Shown one piece after another: positions 26,236-34,276 of a stretch of 54,520 nucleotides of DNA. The translations under genes were made by a program, and so were the position numbers. The notes beneath the pieces were generated by a model. The model was given only the letters and a program-made list of their open reading frames with translations. It did not search any database and had not been told where the DNA came from. The stretch lies in assembly GCF_900142545.1 (NCBI RefSeq), contig NZ_FRBF01000019.1:1-54520 (forward strand), written 5' to 3'. Source of the DNA: Fibrobacter sp. UWT2. Lineage in GTDB: Bacteria; Fibrobacterota; Fibrobacteria; Fibrobacterales; Fibrobacteraceae. The stretch's first letter is position 1; every line of letters begins with the position of its first letter.

Positions 26236-26355
26236 ATGTCTAAGAAGAAAAGCGACGGCGAATGCCTGGCCGCTAAGCGAACATTCCGGAACGGCCATGT
26301 GAGCGTGCGGTGCAGGCAGAGCCGAAGCGCTCTTCGCAATAATGACTCTTATTAA
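26236..26355 (+). CDS. Small basic protein of 39 residues, unknown
   Basis: ATG at 26236 with GGGAGGG five to eleven bases upstream, stop TAA at 26353-26355. The product starts MSKKKSDGECLAAKRTF and ends RSALRNNDSY; about a quarter of residues are Lys or Arg and there are two Cys. No hydrophobic segment. No family recognised. The excellent ribosome-binding site and lone position between terminated genes are the main support; an RNA gene spanning the same bases is an alternative because GC-rich inverted repeats (for example GAAG-CGCT-CTTC) occur inside. Confidence 0.5.
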   Translation: MSKKKSDGECLAAKRTFRNGHVSVRCRQSRSALRNNDSY

Positions 26356-26395
26356 ACAGAAATCACGTTAGAGATTTCGAATTCGTGTGGCTTTT

Positions 26396-26989
26396 TTACG
26401 GATCCAGCAAATCGCCACGGATGACTTCGACTTGATCCCCAATTAAACTGATGATGTTAGTCGGATTGATTTCGATGGGGCCGCAGTCGACCATCATGTC
26501 AACGGAATGCTCGAAGGTTTTCCAGATATCGTCCGGCTCGTACATGTCTTCTTCGGTGAGCTTGGCGGCCGTACTCAGAATCGGCTTGTCGAAATGCTGG
26601 AAAAGTTCCTTGAAGAACGGGTGCGTCGGCATTCTCACGCCGATTTCCGGGCGCTTGACGTCCAGGCGGCGGGCGATATGCGGGTCGGCGGGCAAAATAA
26701 ACGTGTATGGTCCGGGCACGCGCGGCTTCATTATGTTGAATGCAAAGTTGTCTACACGGGCGTAGTCGGTTGCCTTGCGAATGTCCGGAATGATGAGCGC
26801 CATGAAGAACTTCTTCATCGGCTTCTTGAGGGCATAAAGCTTGTGGATTGCCTTGGGCGATTCGGCGTTACAGCCAATTGCGTAACCAGATTCAGTGGGG
26901 TAGAGAACAAGACCGTCGTCTTCGAGGGCGGCTGCGGCAAGCTTCACGATTCTCGCTTGCGGATTTACAGGGTGAACTTCAAAACGCAT
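26396..26989 (-). CDS. Sua5/YciO/YrdC-type protein (threonylcarbamoyl-AMP synthase-like)
   Basis: 197 residues. YPTESGYAIGCNAESPKAIHKLYALKKP is the conserved YrdC nucleotide-binding motif (PTxTxYGLxCDxxxxxA..R.Y.IKxRP), and PGPYTFIL and GVRMPTHP follow. The best match by eye is the YciO branch, because it lacks a C-terminal Sua5 domain and KRP is replaced by KKP. It may make threonylcarbamoyl-AMP for the t6A modification of tRNA; YciO itself has a debated role. The gene runs towards the 39-codon ORF. Confidence 0.8.
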   Translation of the reverse strand: MRFEVHPVNPQARIVKLAAAALEDDGLVLYPTESGYAIGCNAESPKAIHKLYALKKPMKKFFMALIIPDIRKATDYARVDNFAFNIMKPRVPGPYTFILPADPHIARRLDVKRPEIGVRMPTHPFFKELFQHFDKPILSTAAKLTEEDMYEPDDIWKTFEHSVDMMVDCGPIEINPTNIISLIGDQVEVIRGDLLDP

Positions 26990-27114
26990 GGCGATAAAAT
27001 AGTAAAAACATAGGAAATTGCAATAGCTGATTTTAAGGGCTAAAAACTCAAAATTCCTGCTGTTTAGCCTGTCTTTTTTCTATTTTGTATGCCGTAAAAT
27101 AATACGGAGTTTTT

Positions 27115-28572
27115 ATGTCCAATTATTGTCCTGTTATCGGTCTTGAAATCCATTGTCAGCTCGCGACTAAAACCAAGATGTTCTGCGGCTGCGAAATCGA
27201 AGTGAATACGACCCCGAACAAGCACGTTTGCCCCGTTTGCCTCGGTATGCCGGGTGCCATGCCCGTGCCGAACAAGAAGGCGGTGGAATACGCCATTCGC
27301 TTAGGCCTCGCCTTGAACTGCGAAATCGACCTGAACGCCATGTGGACCCGCAAGAACTACTTCTACCCGGACTTGCCGAAGGGCTACCAGATTACCCAGA
27401 CGGGCGGACTTCCGGTGTACGACCACCCGATTTGCAAGAACGGCTGGCTCGAAATCGTCAAGGAAGACGGTACCAAGAAGCGCGTGGGCATTACCCGTAT
27501 TCACATGGAAGAAGACGCTGGCAAGCTCATCCACGACATGAGCCCGACCGATTCCCACTTCGACGCGAACCGCTGCGGCACTCCGCTTTGCGAAATCGTG
27601 ACCGAACCGGATATCCGTAGCCCCGAAGAAGCCGTGCTCGTCTTGAAGAAAATCAAGCAGACGCTTGAATACACGCGTGTTTCCAATGCCAACATGGAAA
27701 ACGGCAACATGCGCTGCGACGGCAACATTTCTCTGCGTGCCAGCGAAGACGCTCCGTTCGGTATCCGTGCCGAAATCAAGAACCTGAACAGTTTTACGAA
27801 CCTCGAAAAGGCTCTCTACTGCGAAATGAACCTGCAGGCCTCGACGCTCGATGCCGGCAAGGAAGTGGAACAGTGTACCAAGCGTTACGACCCCAACGCG
27901 GACAAGACCATCGTCATCCGCTCCAAGGAAGACGCCCACGACTACAAGTACTTCCCGGAACCGGACATGGTCCGCCTCGTGACCGACCCGGCCTTTGTGG
28001 AAGAAATCCGCCGCACGCTTCCGGAACTGCCGGATGCCCGCCGCAAGCGCTTCATGGATGACTTCGGTGTCTCCGAATACGACGCCATGGTGCTGACCGA
28101 AGACCGCGACGTGAGCGAATGGTACGACACTGCTGCCAAGAACTGCAAGAACGGCAAGGTCTTGGCCAACTGGGTGATTACCGAACTCCTCGCCAAGGTG
28201 AAGGAACTGGAAGGCGGCCTCTCTGCCCTCAAGATCAAGCCCGAAGACCTCTGCAAACTCGTGAACCTCATTGCCGACAACACCATCAACGGTAAGATTG
28301 CTAAGACGGTCTTCGCCGAAATGTTTGAAACCGGCAAGGACCCTGAAGCTATCGTGAAGGAAAAGGGCCTTGTGCAGGTGACCGACACCGGCGCCATCGA
28401 AGAAGTGGTCCGTGCCGTGTGTGCCGAAAACGCAGCCCAGTTCGCCGAATTCAAGGCCGGCAAGGTGGCGCTCAAGGGCTTCCTCGTGGGTATGACCATG
28501 CGCAAGTCCGGCGGCAAGGCCAACCCGGGCCTCGTGAACCAGATCCTCGACAAGCTCGCGAAGGAAGGGTAG
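27115..28572 (+). CDS. gatB: Aspartyl/glutamyl-tRNA amidotransferase subunit B
   Basis: 485 residues, the usual length. VIGLEIHCQLATKTKMFCGC, CPVCLGMPGAMPVPNKKAVEYA, RKNYFYPDLPKGYQITQ and RIHMEEDAGKLIHD are GatB signatures, with the C-terminal YqeY-like helical domain (about 330-485). It amidates Glu-tRNA(Gln) and/or Asp-tRNA(Asn) together with GatA and GatC, which are not in this window. ACGGAG precedes the ATG; TCTATTTTG about 40 bases upstream is the likely -10 region. Confidence 0.96.
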   Translation: MSNYCPVIGLEIHCQLATKTKMFCGCEIEVNTTPNKHVCPVCLGMPGAMPVPNKKAVEYAIRLGLALNCEIDLNAMWTRKNYFYPDLPKGYQITQTGGLPVYDHPICKNGWLEIVKEDGTKKRVGITRIHMEEDAGKLIHDMSPTDSHFDANRCGTPLCEIVTEPDIRSPEEAVLVLKKIKQTLEYTRVSNANMENGNMRCDGNISLRASEDAPFGIRAEIKNLNSFTNLEKALYCEMNLQASTLDAGKEVEQCTKRYDPNADKTIVIRSKEDAHDYKYFPEPDMVRLVTDPAFVEEIRRTLPELPDARRKRFMDDFGVSEYDAMVLTEDRDVSEWYDTAAKNCKNGKVLANWVITELLAKVKELEGGLSALKIKPEDLCKLVNLIADNTINGKIAKTVFAEMFETGKDPEAIVKEKGLVQVTDTGAIEEVVRAVCAENAAQFAEFKAGKVALKGFLVGMTMRKSGGKANPGLVNQILDKLAKEG

Positions 28573-28593
28573 GGGTTCTGGGCTGTGGGGTCG

Positions 28594-28722
28594 CTCGTTT
28601 CACTCGCTCTGAGCGATGAGGTAGAGATGTCAAATAGTACATCTACTTTTCCTCATACCTCAAAGGCGCAATGCGCCGACCCCATACCTCACACCTCACA
28701 CCTTATACCTCGTACCCTTTGC
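28594..28722. repeat. Large imperfect palindrome plus heptamer array
   Basis: Outer arms TGGGGTCG and CGACCCCA (about 28596-28684) enclose several smaller stems (GAGG...CCTC, AGATGT...ACATCT and GGCGCAATGCGCC). It is followed by ATACCTC ACACCTC ACACCTT ATACCTC, another 7-bp-period array. The region covers the start of the next reading frame. Confidence 0.5.
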
Positions 28723-29022
28723 ATTTTTCTTTTGCTTGTTATTGTCCTCGCTCTTCCCGCAGCCGCAGCCGACAAGCTCGACAAGTATGACAGCGCCTAT
28801 GTGAGTACGCTGAACATGACCGACGAAGAAGCGGCGGAACTCTACGGCATCGATTCGACTAAATTGAATCAGGGGCCGACGCTTCAGGAACTCAACGAAG
28901 AGAATCCGAGTTACGTCAAGCGCGAATACAACCACCGCCAGCAAGTGATCGTTGGCAGCGTGGTGATGCTCTGCGTCGCCGTCGCCATGGTGCTCATGAA
29001 CAATTATAACCCGAAAAGGTAG
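28627..29022 (+). CDS. Small membrane or exported protein, start uncertain
   Basis: About 131 residues from the ATG at 28627. Hydrophobic segments lie at about residues 31-48 (CIFLLLVIVLALPAAAA, signal-like) and near the C-terminus (IVGSVVMLCVAVAMVLMNN), with an acidic middle. The first 30 residues (including PHTSHLIPRT) are encoded by the intergenic heptamer repeat, so the genuine start may instead be a TTG near 28732 just before the hydrophobic core. No family recognised. The PurO-like gene starts seven bases after its stop, so they are probably cotranscribed. Confidence 0.5.
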   Translation: MSNSTSTFPHTSKAQCADPIPHTSHLIPRTLCIFLLLVIVLALPAAAADKLDKYDSAYVSTLNMTDEEAAELYGIDSTKLNQGPTLQELNEENPSYVKREYNHRQQVIVGSVVMLCVAVAMVLMNNYNPKR

Positions 29023-29028
29023 ACTCCT

Positions 29029-29763
29029 ATGAAATACACAGACGAAGCAAAACAGAATTTCAAGGCCCTCTCCAACAACCCGTATCCTGGTCGTGGCATC
29101 GTGCTCGGCACTAGCGCCGACGGCAAGTCCTACGTGCAGGTCTACTGGATCATGGGCCGTAGCGTCAACAGCCGCAACCGCGTTTTCGAAATGGAAGCCA
29201 AGACCGGCTTCATGAAGACGAAGGCCTTCGACGAGTCCAAGCTCACGGACCCGCACCTGATTATCTACTATCCGGCCCGTCACACCGCCGACGTCCAGAT
29301 TATCACCAACGGCGACCAGACCGATACGATTTATAACGCTATCAAGCTCGGTGGTACTTTCGAAAGCGCTCTCGCTACCCGCCAGTACGAAGACGACGCT
29401 CCGAACTTCACGCCGCGTATTTCGGGCATCCATTACAAGAACGCCCAGCCGGCCCTCTACAAGCTCTCTATTCTCAAGAGCCGCAACAACTGCGAAGACG
29501 CCGGTTGCGAACGCATGACCTTTGAATTTGAAAAGGCTCTGCCGGGTCTCGGCCACTTCATCAGCACCTACGAAACCGACGGCAATCCGATTCCGTCCTT
29601 CAAGGGTTTCCCGCAGCTGATGCCGATCTTCGACAATGCCGAAGACACGCTCAAGAAGTACTGGGCTGCTCTCGACAAGGACAACAAGGTTTCCCTGATG
29701 GTCAAGTGGATCGACCGCAAGACCTTCAAGGCCAAGACCTTGATCGTGAACAAGAACAAGTAA
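29029..29763 (+). CDS. PurO-like IMP cyclohydrolase family protein
   Basis: 244 residues resembling the archaeal-type IMP cyclohydrolase (PurO): NPYPGRGIVLGTSADGKSYVQVYWIMGRSVNSRNRVF at the start and then YYPARHTADVQIITNGDQTDTI, with the conserved DPHLIIYYP-type strand. In archaea PurO closes the purine ring (FAICAR to IMP). Bacteria normally use PurH, so this may be a second or replacement enzyme, or a relative with another role. Followed by a clear terminator. Confidence 0.75.
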   Translation: MKYTDEAKQNFKALSNNPYPGRGIVLGTSADGKSYVQVYWIMGRSVNSRNRVFEMEAKTGFMKTKAFDESKLTDPHLIIYYPARHTADVQIITNGDQTDTIYNAIKLGGTFESALATRQYEDDAPNFTPRISGIHYKNAQPALYKLSILKSRNNCEDAGCERMTFEFEKALPGLGHFISTYETDGNPIPSFKGFPQLMPIFDNAEDTLKKYWAALDKDNKVSLMVKWIDRKTFKAKTLIVNKNK

Positions 29764-29778
29764 GAGCAAAGATGTTGC

Positions 29779-29815
29779 TAAAGCGGTTCCCGTTTTAAGG
29801 AGCCGCTTTACTTTT
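29779..29815 (+). terminator. Terminator after the PurO-like gene
   Basis: TAAAGCGG(T)TCC / GGA(G)CCGCTTTA stem followed by CTTTTA. Confidence 0.75.
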
Positions 29816-29828
29816 AGGGTAGAGGGAA

Positions 29829-32804
29829 ATGAAATCGGCGTGGCTTATATTAGTGCTATTGCAGATTTATCTGATAGCCTGTTCTAATTCGGAACAGGTT
29901 TTATCTGAAGAAATCCCTGCAGGAGGCATTATTTCAGATAGCCTCGCCCTAAACGACAGCTTGGTTAGAGACAGTCTTTTAAGGGATAGTCTGCTGAACG
30001 ACAGTCTTCTTAGAGATAGTCTCTATAGGGACAGTTTGCTCAGGGATAGCCTGGTCAGGGACAGTCTCCTGAATGATAGCCTGCTTCGAGACAGCCTGTT
30101 TAAAGACAGCGTTCTTCGTGCGGATAGCCTCGCTGAGGTTGAACGCTTGAACAAGAACGGAATGTTCCTGATTACTTCGAAGGGTGTGTCCGTTGACTTG
30201 GGTACGAATCTTGCCGAAGCCCGTGTAAGTGAACGTCCTGCCATGAAAGTCAAGTTGAATTATGACTTTTACTTGTCCAAGCATGAGACGACTTGCGCCG
30301 AATTCAACAGCCTGATGAAAAAGGCGACGGGCCTTGCGTTGGAATGCGAAAGTGAAAATCTTCCTGCAACTAATGTGACCTATTTTGATGCGGTTCTTTT
30401 TGCGAATGAGCGTAGCAAGGAAAACGAGCTTGATACGGCTTACACTTATGCTTCAGCCCGATTTGATTCAGAAAAGCATTGCGTTAACCTTGAGGGCTTG
30501 GCTTATCATCCCGAAAAGGTCGCCTATCATTTGCCCACCGAGGCGGAATGGGTTTATGCAGCAAGCAAGAACTGGAATATGCGTGAGGCCTGGACGGCCG
30601 ATGATTCTCAATTCAAGTTGCATAATGTCTGCAGCAAGTCTATTCCCAGTACGGAATTTTGCGATTTGGCAGGCAACGCCATGGAATGGGTCAATGACTG
30701 GCTGGGAACCTTCCGCGATACGACTGTCCTGAATTATGTGGGGCCTCCTGACGGAGGAGCGCTCGGTCAGCGCGTGGTGAAGGGCGGTAGCTACAGAAAT
30801 ACCTCGAATGCCGTCAACTTTTATAGCCGCGGCGATGTTTATGCGGTGACTTCTTCGACTCGTGCCGAATATGTTGGATTCCGCTTGGCGTATGGCGCGA
30901 TTCCTGATGCGGTGTGGATGGATGCCGACGGCAAGGCTGCCTTGAGTAGAATTATCCTATTGGCCAATTCTTCGACTTTGCATTCGGTTGTAAAGACTTT
31001 CAATGCGAAGCTTGCTTTCCGCAACGATGTCTCGGGAAATCTTGCTTTTGTCGATTATTCTAGCGGCGCGCAGACGGTTGTCGAAATCGAGGATACGCTG
31101 GAAGTATTTCACCCCGATATATCGCCTGACGGAAACCTCGTGGCATTTTGCACCAAGTTTGAAGGGGTAGAGGGACCATCGGAACTTTATGTCCGCGAAT
31201 TGAATAAAGAAGGATCCCGTCTCGTTAAGCTGGATTTTGAAAGTGCGTCCATCCCGCGTTGGCGAATCCTCGAAAATGGCGATACGGCGATTGTGTTTGT
31301 GACCTCCTCCGGCAACAATAATGATGAAGCCGCGTTCCGTTCTGCATCTACTTGGCAGGTGACTTTTGCAAATCGAAAATTCGGGACTCCGCAAAAGCTT
31401 TTCGATGGCGCTTATCATGGCGGAATCAGCAAGGATAACCGCCTGGCTGTAACCGGTGCAAGGCGCTTGCGTGCAAAAGTAGCCGATTCAGAATCCCCGT
31501 TGTCGCAATCTGCTCGCGACACCATGTGGTACAATGGCGAACAGGCCTGCAACGTATCGCTCTCGCAAGATAAGCGCAAAAAGACTCTGTTCCTGGATTT
31601 TGGCAGCGCGACTGGCCGTAATTTTGTCGGGAAAAGGTATGCCACCCATGAGCGGCTTTTGATTGCAGATTCCTTAGGTCGCCTGGTGCAATCGATTGGT
31701 GCGCCTGCGGGGATGACTTTTGATCATAGCGAATGGGTGAGAGGCTCCAGTCATCTCGCCGTGGCGACTCTTGTCAATGTCAACGGCTCCCATCGAACCA
31801 TTGTACTGATGGATTTGACGGATAGCAGCTTTGTCAATCTTGCCGAAAGTGATGAACTGTGGCACCCGAGTCTGTGGGTAAACGAGAGCGCTTTTGCTGA
31901 CGATGATTCCGGTCTCGATTTGGATAGTGCCGCCTTCTATTATGATAATGTTTCTAATCCGTTGCTGTCGCACAAGATGAATATTTTCTGGAGCGCCTCC
32001 GATTCCTTGAACGTTGTCGCCTTGGGTTCTTCGCGAATGAGTGTCGGTTTTATTGCGAATGCGATTACCTACGGGAAGGCGTTTAATATGGCCGCTATCC
32101 CTTCTGATATGGATCTTTCCTTGTATTTGGCTCGGTATTATATTCTCAACCATTGCCCGCACCTAAAGGCCATTGTCGTCGGACTTGATTTTGACTTGTG
32201 GTCGGAACCAGAAAATACGACCGTGACGCAGAATCTCCTTTCCTTCCCGGGGTATTTTTATGACTATACCCATAAATACTGGATGGGTGTCGAAGGCGTA
32301 GAAGAACTCAAGAACATTAGCCGAAAAATTGTTGAAGGAAACGATGTCTTGAACGGCTTTGCTTGGAATATGGGGTGGGTCCCCGTCGAAGAAGGTTTTT
32401 CGTGGAATAATACGGGCTTAAACGAGAATATTGTCGTCAATGATTCTACCTGGAGTGATAAACCGACGAACTATAGGCGTGAAATGTACAATCTGCAAAT
32501 GCTGATTGAAGATGCTGCCCGGAAAGGGGTGAAGGTTCTCGGTGTCGTATTCCCGCAAAGTCCGGAATACGCGAATACGGGTTCCTTTGGCAGACATGGA
32601 ATGCGTCGTTCCCATGCCCTTAAACTTCTTGAAGATGTTCGGGAATTTGAACAGCAGTACGATAATTTTTATTTGATGGACGAAAATAAGATGGGCAATC
32701 ATGATTATGCCGATAGCCTGGCATATGATTATGACCACCTGAATGCTTTAGGTGGCGCTCAAATAACGTCCCGTATCGATTCAGTCTTGAATGCGATTAA
32801 GTAA
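29829..32804 (+). CDS. TIGR02171-type lipoprotein: DSLLR repeats, FGE-like, beta-propeller-like and SGNH-like regions
   Basis: 991 residues. Lipobox LIAC (Cys about 18), then about a dozen pentapeptide repeats of the type DSLLR/DSLLN (about 37-100). Next is a sulfatase-modifying-factor (formylglycine-generating-like) domain at about 105-355: KHETTCAEFNSLM, YHLPTEAEWVYAASKN, CDLAGNAMEWVNDWL, VKGGSYRNT and VGFRLAYG. The middle has TolB-like PDISPDGNLVAF. The C-terminal part resembles an SGNH hydrolase, with GSSRMS and a final DYDHLN (Asp-His pair). This layout fits the paralogous family described only from F. succinogenes; function unknown. The repeat is encoded by varied codons. GAGGG precedes the ATG. 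Confidence 0.82.
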   Translation: MKSAWLILVLLQIYLIACSNSEQVLSEEIPAGGIISDSLALNDSLVRDSLLRDSLLNDSLLRDSLYRDSLLRDSLVRDSLLNDSLLRDSLFKDSVLRADSLAEVERLNKNGMFLITSKGVSVDLGTNLAEARVSERPAMKVKLNYDFYLSKHETTCAEFNSLMKKATGLALECESENLPATNVTYFDAVLFANERSKENELDTAYTYASARFDSEKHCVNLEGLAYHPEKVAYHLPTEAEWVYAASKNWNMREAWTADDSQFKLHNVCSKSIPSTEFCDLAGNAMEWVNDWLGTFRDTTVLNYVGPPDGGALGQRVVKGGSYRNTSNAVNFYSRGDVYAVTSSTRAEYVGFRLAYGAIPDAVWMDADGKAALSRIILLANSSTLHSVVKTFNAKLAFRNDVSGNLAFVDYSSGAQTVVEIEDTLEVFHPDISPDGNLVAFCTKFEGVEGPSELYVRELNKEGSRLVKLDFESASIPRWRILENGDTAIVFVTSSGNNNDEAAFRSASTWQVTFANRKFGTPQKLFDGAYHGGISKDNRLAVTGARRLRAKVADSESPLSQSARDTMWYNGEQACNVSLSQDKRKKTLFLDFGSATGRNFVGKRYATHERLLIADSLGRLVQSIGAPAGMTFDHSEWVRGSSHLAVATLVNVNGSHRTIVLMDLTDSSFVNLAESDELWHPSLWVNESAFADDDSGLDLDSAAFYYDNVSNPLLSHKMNIFWSASDSLNVVALGSSRMSVGFIANAITYGKAFNMAAIPSDMDLSLYLARYYILNHCPHLKAIVVGLDFDLWSEPENTTVTQNLLSFPGYFYDYTHKYWMGVEGVEELKNISRKIVEGNDVLNGFAWNMGWVPVEEGFSWNNTGLNENIVVNDSTWSDKPTNYRREMYNLQMLIEDAARKGVKVLGVVFPQSPEYANTGSFGRHGMRRSHALKLLEDVREFEQQYDNFYLMDENKMGNHDYADSLAYDYDHLNALGGAQITSRIDSVLNAIK

Positions 32805-34196
32805 TTACTTTTCCACCACGTTTCCGAGAATGTGGTGGATTTTTTTGATACCGTCAAAAGCCGAGGGGCTGCTGATGTAGTAGAACATCTGCTCCACAAG
32901 GGCGTCGGTGTTGAAGTCGTAAGACGGAATGCGCAACAGGTAGCTTTCCATGGAATTATCGAAGGCGATGTAATTCGGTCCGATATTCGGCATGGGAATT
33001 TCCATGTTGTTTTCTTCGACCATTTCCATGAAGATGCCGGCGACTTCGTCATTCACGCAAATCCACGGCATGTTGTTGCCGTTTGCGTCCTGGAAGGTGA
33101 GCGCGCGTTCGGCAAGCGCCTTGAGTTTTTCTTTTTCAAGGGTGCGCGCCATGATTTCCACGGAGAGCTTTTCGACTTTTTTGCGGGCAATCTGCTTGTA
33201 ATCCCAGGGGCTCGCGAATTCTGCATCCACGTAAGGGTGTACCACCAGGCCAGATTCTTCGAGGCCGGTCAAGCGGTCCTTGGACCACGAACTGTTATGG
33301 TAAGGTGAGAAATAACCGACTTCGGTGACACCGAGGCCAAGCAGGTAGCGGCCGATTTCTTTACCGGGCTGCTTGCCGAAGGTGGAATTGAAGAATACCC
33401 AGTTGTCCTTGCGCATGAAGCTGCGCGGTACGGCATCGATAGGGTGTTCCCACCATACGGCTACGGGGAATTCCGCATCGGCGAAAAATGTCAGGAGCGG
33501 TCTGAAGTTTTGCACCAAGAGTGTAGAAAGGATTGCACCTACGGCGTTCGGGTGTTCCGAAAGCTTGCAGGGCTTGCCGCTTCGGTCAATAAGCTTGCCC
33601 GTAGCATCGTTGATGCCGAAAAGGGTCAGCTTGTAATGGTTTTTACCGGCGGTCTTGTAAATGAGGCGCAAAAAGTCCAGTTCGCGTTCACTTTCGGCGG
33701 TAAAGCCGCCCCAGCTGTTGCATCGCGTCACGAAAATGAGTTCGCTCAGCGGCGCTTCGTCGCGTTTTTGCTGTTTGCGGTAAAAGAAGTACTGGCGACC
33801 CTCTTTTTTCAGGATTCCGCGGGCGACCTTTTCTTCCAGGAACTTGCGGAGAGTGCCCTGCGAAACATTGTAGCGGGCTGAAAGTTCCTTCGAAAGGGGG
33901 AGCGGCTGCGACGGCTTGATAAAGCCCTGCGCAAAGTCTCGTTCGAATGCCTTGGAGAGTTTTTCCGAAACCGTCTCGTGCACGTACGGAATCATGTTCT
34001 TCAGCGGAGTGTTTCCCCAAAAACAGCCTTTGCCCTGGATTTTGCAAATTTTTCCGGCGGATTCCAGCTCCATCAGGGCGGCCTGCACGGTTCCTGATGA
34101 CGCTCCAAAGGATTTAATCATTGATCGGACCGACGGCAATCTGTCGCCATCGTTCAAGTTCATATCGAGCAAAGCCTTGATAATCCGCTGTTTCAT
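32805..34196 (-). CDS. GntR-type regulator with two winged-helix domains and a LacI-like sensor
   Basis: 463 residues. The first winged helix (about 1-65) shows DGDRLPSVRSMIKSFGASSGTVQAALMELESAGKI, and a second HTH of the same type lies at about 90-150 (SKELSARYNVSQGTLRKFLEEKVARGIL). The rest (about 160-440) resembles a periplasmic-binding-protein sensor as in LacI/GalR or AraR regulators, so a sugar ligand is likely. It lies just downstream of the lichenase gene and may control it or other polysaccharidase genes. TATATT at 34209-34204 leaves a one-base leader. Confidence 0.75.
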   Translation of the reverse strand: MKQRIIKALLDMNLNDGDRLPSVRSMIKSFGASSGTVQAALMELESAGKICKIQGKGCFWGNTPLKNMIPYVHETVSEKLSKAFERDFAQGFIKPSQPLPLSKELSARYNVSQGTLRKFLEEKVARGILKKEGRQYFFYRKQQKRDEAPLSELIFVTRCNSWGGFTAESERELDFLRLIYKTAGKNHYKLTLFGINDATGKLIDRSGKPCKLSEHPNAVGAILSTLLVQNFRPLLTFFADAEFPVAVWWEHPIDAVPRSFMRKDNWVFFNSTFGKQPGKEIGRYLLGLGVTEVGYFSPYHNSSWSKDRLTGLEESGLVVHPYVDAEFASPWDYKQIARKKVEKLSVEIMARTLEKEKLKALAERALTFQDANGNNMPWICVNDEVAGIFMEMVEENNMEIPMPNIGPNYIAFDNSMESYLLRIPSYDFNTDALVEQMFYYISSPSAFDGIKKIHHILGNVVEK

Positions 34197-34209
34197 ATTG
34201 GGTAATATA
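34196..34209 (-). promoter_or_regulatory. Near-leaderless promoter of the GntR-type gene
   Basis: TATATT (34209-34204), seven bases, then ATG at 34196. It follows directly on the lichenase terminator, so the regulator gene has its own promoter. Confidence 0.5.
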
Positions 34210-34213
34210 ACAA

Positions 34214-34248
34214 CAAAAAGACCCGCACAGGGGAGGTTCCTATGCGGG
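34214..34248 (-). terminator. Terminator after the lichenase gene
   Basis: On the minus strand CCCGCA ... TGCGGG with a GC-rich loop, followed by TCTTTTTG. Confidence 0.8.
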
Positions 34249-34276
34249 CCGGGGTTGTTTGGGGTTGGATGAATTT

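Noticed and set aside
6086-28722. Heptamer arrays considered as CRISPR
   Set aside because: Units are 7 bases without spacers of constant length, and no cas genes are present.
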